Source of the DNA: Methanomassiliicoccales archaeon
Lineage (GTDB): Archaea > Thermoplasmatota > Thermoplasmata > SG8-5
NCBI GenBank assembly: GCA_030636255.1
Contig: DAOVXH010000016.1
Coordinates: forward strand, 1-16,502
Reading direction: 5' to 3'
DNA: 16,502 bases
Positions 13,602 through 16,502 of the stretch are shown here, one piece after another; position 1 is the first letter of the stretch; each line of letters opens with the position of its first letter. A program made the translations under genes and the position numbers. The notes below the pieces were generated by a model. That model ran no database searches, was not told where the DNA came from, and saw only the letters and a list, made by a program, of their open reading frames with translations.

Positions 13602-15140
13602 TTATAATTTACCAATCATCTGGGCGATGATTCCCATTGCAGTAGAAGTTTCCAGTGACACATTGGAACCGGTGATTTCAGCATGGTGGGGCACACTGTC
13701 CAGTAATTTTTTAGGCAGACCTTTTCTTCCCAGACCCATAATCACGCAAAGCCTTTTTTGTGGATGGGATTTTACCTTCTTTCTGGCATCCTCCAGGCTA
13801 ATTGCCTTTTTTCTGTCTGGATGTGAGGTTGTGGCAATGGCCAACCCTGCCTCGTCCGGCTTGTTTATTAGTAGAATACGATTCTCATGAATAAGTTCCT
13901 TGAGATATCTACCGCCCTTGCCTACATTTGTGTCTGCGGATACTTTTTTTGCCAAAGTATTCAAATCTTTAATTGGAAATTCCAGGAGTGCCAGGTCTAG
14001 CCCATAAGCAATGCATAATGGTGCAGCTCTAGCAATCATCCTTATGTGGATTGGAGATAATTTTCCCTCATATGTATCATGTAATGCCAGAACATTTCTA
14101 TTGCTCTTTTGAATGACTGGTTCGGGTTTTTTCTCAACTGCATGACCCATTGCTTTTTGTACTCTTGACATGAGCTTTTCATTGCCCTTGGCACCGTCCA
14201 TTGAAAGCTGGAAATTTTGCTGAGCTAAATCTTCTTGGCCCAGTCTCTGATACCCAATAGCCAGATTAAGTCGGATACTGGCTGCCTCTGCTGGGTTATC
14301 AATCTCTGTCAGGCACTCAAATGCTGAATTGAACCAGTCAAGCGCTAGCTCTTTCTGCCCGGCCTTGTCTGCGCTTCCTGCCAGTGAGGTAAGAAGGCTT
14401 GCCTCATATATTGGAGTTTCCAGGCCTGTTATTGCTGCCACAATGGCCTCTAAACTCTCGATATCCTCAGACTGTGACGCCAAATCCTTCAAGACAGAAA
14501 GTCTTTCCTGGCCCTGGAGCTGGCCGGCCAATTCTATTGCCATTTCTATTGGCTCTGTTGATTGAATTCGAGACCTGACAAGCTGCAACTGCAAGTATCC
14601 GAAAAGTCTGATCTTCGCCTGCTGGTCCTTGATATTATCCAAAATATCCAGCATATTTTCAAACTCTTGGCATTCCTTGACCCAGAATTTTATCACTGGC
14701 TTGCAGGATTCTGCCTCATAATCCTGATTTTTAACAGCCATTTCAAGAAGCTTTGGGGAATTTTCACACCCTAAATATTTCACAGTTCCGGAAATTGCCT
14801 CGGCCCTCGCCTTTGGCTCTGGAATTTGACCTATCAATTTGATAATATCTATTGAAACTGGCACACCCTTTGAAGTCTTGCAGATTGATGTGATAAGTTC
14901 TGCCCTGCGCCATGGCCTCTGTTCCTTTTCCACCAGCTTCAAGGCCTCAGACCTTAATTCGCTGGCCTTGGCATTATCCAGGCCCTTGTCCATTGACAGA
15001 CCAAACAATGCAAGAGATTGATAATAGGGTTCTGAAAGAGCTCTAGCTTCCTCTATTAGTTTCTCCACTGGCATCTTTCCAGACTTGGATGCCTTTATCA
15101 GTTTCCTGTAGGCCGATGGTGCATGGTCCTTCTTTCCCAT
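13602..15140 (-). CDS. Helical-repeat (TPR-like) protein with C-terminal DUF531 domain
   Basis: A 512-residue cytoplasmic protein of unknown function. Residues about 1-345 are almost all helical, with TPR-like helix pairs, for example LLTSLAGSADKAGQKELALDWFNSAFE and ASIRLNLAIGYQRLGQEDLAQQNFQ. This is expected to be a protein-binding scaffold. Residues about 348-512 match the archaeal DUF531 family as I know it: ALHDTYEGKLSPIHIRMIARAAPL, GLDLALLEFP, LCVIMGLGRKGLP, and HHAEITGSNVSLETSTAMG. The late glycine-rich GLGRKGLP and the SLET segment recall SPOUT-type knotted folds, so RNA binding or methylation is possible but not shown. The start at 15140 has a BRE/TATA about 28 bases upstream and no Shine-Dalgarno, indicating a leaderless message. 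It diverges from the methyltransferase gene at 15219 and lies upstream of glmM on the same strand. Confidence 0.87.
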   Translation of the reverse strand: MGKKDHAPSAYRKLIKASKSGKMPVEKLIEEARALSEPYYQSLALFGLSMDKGLDNAKASELRSEALKLVEKEQRPWRRAELITSICKTSKGVPVSIDIIKLIGQIPEPKARAEAISGTVKYLGCENSPKLLEMAVKNQDYEAESCKPVIKFWVKECQEFENMLDILDNIKDQQAKIRLFGYLQLQLVRSRIQSTEPIEMAIELAGQLQGQERLSVLKDLASQSEDIESLEAIVAAITGLETPIYEASLLTSLAGSADKAGQKELALDWFNSAFECLTEIDNPAEAASIRLNLAIGYQRLGQEDLAQQNFQLSMDGAKGNEKLMSRVQKAMGHAVEKKPEPVIQKSNRNVLALHDTYEGKLSPIHIRMIARAAPLCIAYGLDLALLEFPIKDLNTLAKKVSADTNVGKGGRYLKELIHENRILLINKPDEAGLAIATTSHPDRKKAISLEDARKKVKSHPQKRLCVIMGLGRKGLPKKLLDSVPHHAEITGSNVSLETSTAMGIIAQMIGKL

Positions 15141-15163
15141 TGGCCTGTTGTAGCCTGGGGTAA

Positions 15164-15178
15164 TGTATATAATTTTCG
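15164..15178 (-). promoter_or_regulatory. BRE/TATA promoter for the DUF531 gene
   Basis: The minus strand reads CGAAAATTATATAC, a BRE-like CGAAA followed directly by an ATTATATA TATA box. The TATA centre is about 29 bases from the ATG at 15140, so transcription would start within a few bases of that ATG. It is the best-matching archaeal core promoter in the window. Confidence 0.65.
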
Positions 15179-15183
15179 TATCA

Positions 15184-15195
15184 CAAATCTTAAAT
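15184..15195 (+). promoter_or_regulatory. Putative TATA promoter for the methyltransferase gene
   Basis: CAAATCTTAAAT lies in the 78-base divergent gap, with the CTTAAAT part centred about 27 bases before the ATG at 15219. There is no Shine-Dalgarno before that ATG, so a leaderless transcript is likely. The element is weaker than the divergent one for the DUF531 gene. Confidence 0.45.
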
Positions 15196-15218
15196 GCCAG
15201 TGTTAATTTTCAAGGCCA

Positions 15219-15896
15219 ATGGCAAAGCAAGAGTCCAGGCAGATGTACGAGGATGAGGCCGAACACCGAGGCAATTACTTCTTTGACATCTATGAGGGAA
15301 GAAAAACAGCATCTCCATGGTATCTGAAATGGTATGACCAGAAGCATATTGACAGGAAGGACTGGATTCAGATCCGGCTGGACAAAATGCTTGACAAGGA
15401 CAAGATATTCTGTGATGTGGGATGCAGTTCCGGCTATTTTCCTGTGACCAATGCCAGCAAGGTGAAAAAAGCCATAGGTGTGGATATTTCCGAAGAATAC
15501 CTAAGATATGCAAGACGAAATGCTGAAAGGCGAGATATAAACAATTGCGAGTTTGTTCAGGGAATCATCGGAGATATGGAGATTGGTCAGAAAGTTGATG
15601 TAATTCTTTTTACTCAAGTCCTAGAACACATAAAGGATGACAAAGAAGCCCTCATAGGATTGAAGGATGTGACTGATACCCTCATTGTCACGGTTCCAGG
15701 AATGAAACCATGGGCTGAAAAAGCCAGATTAAAGATATGGCCAGATACTGATCCATCAGGTCATTATCGCAATTACTTTTTTCATGAATTCAAGAAATTG
15801 CTCGAAGATACAGGGTGGAACGTGCAGGAAATTCAAGAGATAAGCAAAGGCAAAATGTCCTTCAATTGGATAATCGGAGCAGTCTGCACACGCTGA
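15219..15896 (+). CDS. Class I SAM-dependent methyltransferase
   Basis: A 225-residue Rossmann-fold methyltransferase of the Methyltransf_11/23 kind; substrate unknown. Motif I is FCDVGCSSGYF (64-74) with a serine pair in place of the usual GTG, the SAM-ribose-binding acidic residue is in GVDIS (87-91), FVQGIIGDM follows, and motif IV is VDVILFTQVLEHI (127-138). The C-terminal HYRNYFFHEFKKLLEDTGWNVQEIQEI is typical of enzymes that act on small molecules, lipid precursors or glycans. An N-terminal extension rich in charged and aromatic residues (YEDEAEHRGNYFFDIYEGRKTASPWYLKWY) is not part of the core fold and may shape the substrate site. The ATG at 15219 is chosen because of the TATA spacing; the ATG at 15243 is an alternative. 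The gene stands alone and diverges from the DUF531 gene. Confidence 0.93.
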   Translation: MAKQESRQMYEDEAEHRGNYFFDIYEGRKTASPWYLKWYDQKHIDRKDWIQIRLDKMLDKDKIFCDVGCSSGYFPVTNASKVKKAIGVDISEEYLRYARRNAERRDINNCEFVQGIIGDMEIGQKVDVILFTQVLEHIKDDKEALIGLKDVTDTLIVTVPGMKPWAEKARLKIWPDTDPSGHYRNYFFHEFKKLLEDTGWNVQEIQEISKGKMSFNWIIGAVCTR

Positions 15897-15905
15897 TTTG
15901 CCCTG

Positions 15906-15911
15906 TTTTTT
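15906..15911 (+). terminator. T-run terminator after the methyltransferase gene
   Basis: Six consecutive T residues lie 10 bases past the TGA. Oligo-T tracts in the non-template strand act as intrinsic terminators in archaea without a stem-loop. No hairpin is seen. Confidence 0.45.
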
Positions 15912-16386
15912 ACTAAAATCATAAATAATACTAAAATAATATTCGTATGTATTAATCACTATCCAGTACTTTATTGTTACATTGGAAATGAGGGTTATAC
16001 ATCTCAGATTGCAGCATTATGAAAAATATTGATTGATTGCATATTCCTAAAATCGATAATAATTATTAAATAATCGTATACGTGATTTTTCATTTTTCTA
16101 AAATCTATGTAGCACATTGATTTGTTTATGTATTCATCAAAAATAATTTTGTTTTAATCTATAATGTCATAATTGAGCGAATATCATAAAACATGCTGGC
16201 CACTACAATATTTGATTATTGACGTAATAATAATAAAGTATTCGTGTGCAATCCACCAATATTGCCAGTGGAAAGGCCGCATAGTGAATTATAGAATGGT
16301 GTTTTTTAATTGTAAAACCAAGGGTCAAGGTGTTTTTTTGAAATTTGTGAGACTGGCTAACTAAATTATATTTGATTTATTTAGAT
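15912..16386. other. AT-rich intergenic stretch with no convincing gene
   Basis: About 475 bases, much richer in A and T than the rest of the window. I see no tRNA, rRNA, clear C/D-box RNA, CRISPR-like repeat or insertion-sequence end. An open frame of 63 codons from a TTG at 16173 has no Shine-Dalgarno and an Ile/Tyr/Cys-rich product, so I do not call it a gene. The segment at about 16254-16272 (CCACC, AATATT, GCCAGTGG) is a loose inverted repeat around a CAATATTG palindrome. Regulatory use is possible but unsupported. Confidence 0.5.
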
Positions 16387-16502
16387 ATGGCTACACTATT
16401 CGGTACTGTTGTTATTAAATACCCCTATCAGTTCCAGCGGCCAACGCATCTAGTTCGGGAGAAAGAGCACTTGACAACAACATTTCGCTTTTTCGTTAAG
16501 GG
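16387..16502 (+). CDS. Possible start of a gene running off the right edge (unrecognised)
   Basis: An open frame starts at the ATG at 16387 and is unbroken to the edge, 38 complete codons: MATLFGTVVIKYPYQF, then QRPTHLVREKEHLTTTFRFFVKG. The base composition rises here from very AT-rich to balanced, as it does at gene starts elsewhere in the window. A TATA-like AAATTATATTT sits at about 16363-16373, slightly too close for an exactly leaderless start. No Shine-Dalgarno is seen. Arginine is encoded by CGG and CGC rather than the AGA/AGG common in neighbouring genes. I do not recognise the product. A minus-strand frame ending at 16428 is also open to the edge and is the main competing reading. 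Confidence 0.35.
   Translation, partial: MATLFGTVVIKYPYQFQRPTHLVREKEHLTTTFRFFVK

Noticed and set aside
13565..13615. 17-codon N-terminal extension of GlmM
   Set aside because: It would start inside the preceding gene and contains the glmM TATA box; the MRLFGSSGIRG start is standard for the family.
16173..16364. 63-codon open frame starting at TTG in the AT-rich gap; its first 12 bases (from ATAATTGAGCGA) match those around the TTG start of the second paralogue
   Set aside because: There is no Shine-Dalgarno, the product is an improbable mix rich in Ile, Tyr and Cys, and the 12-base match does not continue. Chance is the simpler explanation.
16428..16502. Minus-strand open frame entering from the right edge and ending in TGA at 16428
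   Set aside because: Only 24 codons are visible and the end (KCSFSRTRCVGRWN) matches nothing I know; the plus-strand frame with an ATG and composition change is slightly better. It cannot be settled in this window.
1..16502. CRISPR arrays, insertion sequences, tRNA or rRNA genes, riboswitches
   Set aside because: On reading the sequence I found no regularly spaced repeats, transposase motifs, cloverleaf-like segments or rRNA signatures. No riboswitch-like structure was evident before the gcv genes, whose upstream region is only about 120 bases and AT-rich.

Overview
The window looks like chromosomal DNA from a euryarchaeal-type archaeon, most likely a Thermoplasmatota-like lineage (inference; no rRNA marker is present). 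The support is: a two-subunit glycine decarboxylase, an archaeal two-domain GlmU paired with archaeal-type GlmM, a DUF531 domain (an archaeal family), a stand-alone Lrp/AsnC RAM domain, TATA/BRE promoters placed so that several transcripts would be leaderless, and a large secreted, C-terminally anchored surface protein. Base composition leans to AT and arginine codons are mostly AGA/AGG in most genes. Genes inside operons carry good Shine-Dalgarno sites, while several first genes do not.

Layout: (1) 1-2174, minus strand: gcvPA then gcvPB (running off the left edge), the two halves of the P protein of the glycine cleavage system, coupled by a 1-base overlap. (2) 2208-2330: a divergent promoter region. 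(3) 2331-7373, plus strand: a 1,680-residue surface protein with a signal peptide, two glutamine-amidotransferase/ThuA-like domains, beta-sandwich domains, a jelly-roll domain, a concanavalin-like domain, a NosD-type beta-helix split by an L-type-lectin-like domain, an acidic stalk and a C-terminal membrane anchor. (4) 7431-8950, plus strand: a tandem pair of 176-residue paralogues (about 58% identical by hand count, resembling the DUF2378/HNOB-like fold) followed by a GNAT acetyltransferase. (5) 8947-15140, minus strand, read from right to left: helical-repeat/DUF531 fusion, glmM, glmU, RAM-domain protein, adk, and a Nudix-methyltransferase fusion. The last gene converges on the GNAT gene, and the two share one CTAG for both stop codons. 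(6) 15219-15896, plus strand: a class I SAM methyltransferase diverging from the DUF531 gene. (7) 15897-16386: an AT-rich stretch with no convincing gene. (8) 16387 to the right edge: a possible start of another gene.

Functionally, GlmM and GlmU would convert glucosamine-6-phosphate through glucosamine-1-phosphate to UDP-GlcNAc, a precursor for surface glycans and N-glycosylation. That fits a cell with large secreted surface proteins, though a direct link is inference. Adk, the RAM protein and the Nudix-methyltransferase lie downstream on the same strand with short gaps and are probably co-transcribed at least in part. I see no mobile element, CRISPR array, tRNA or rRNA. The least ordinary content is the surface protein with carbohydrate-binding-like domains nested inside other domains, the Nudix-methyltransferase fusion, the helical-repeat/DUF531 fusion and the tandem paralogue pair.
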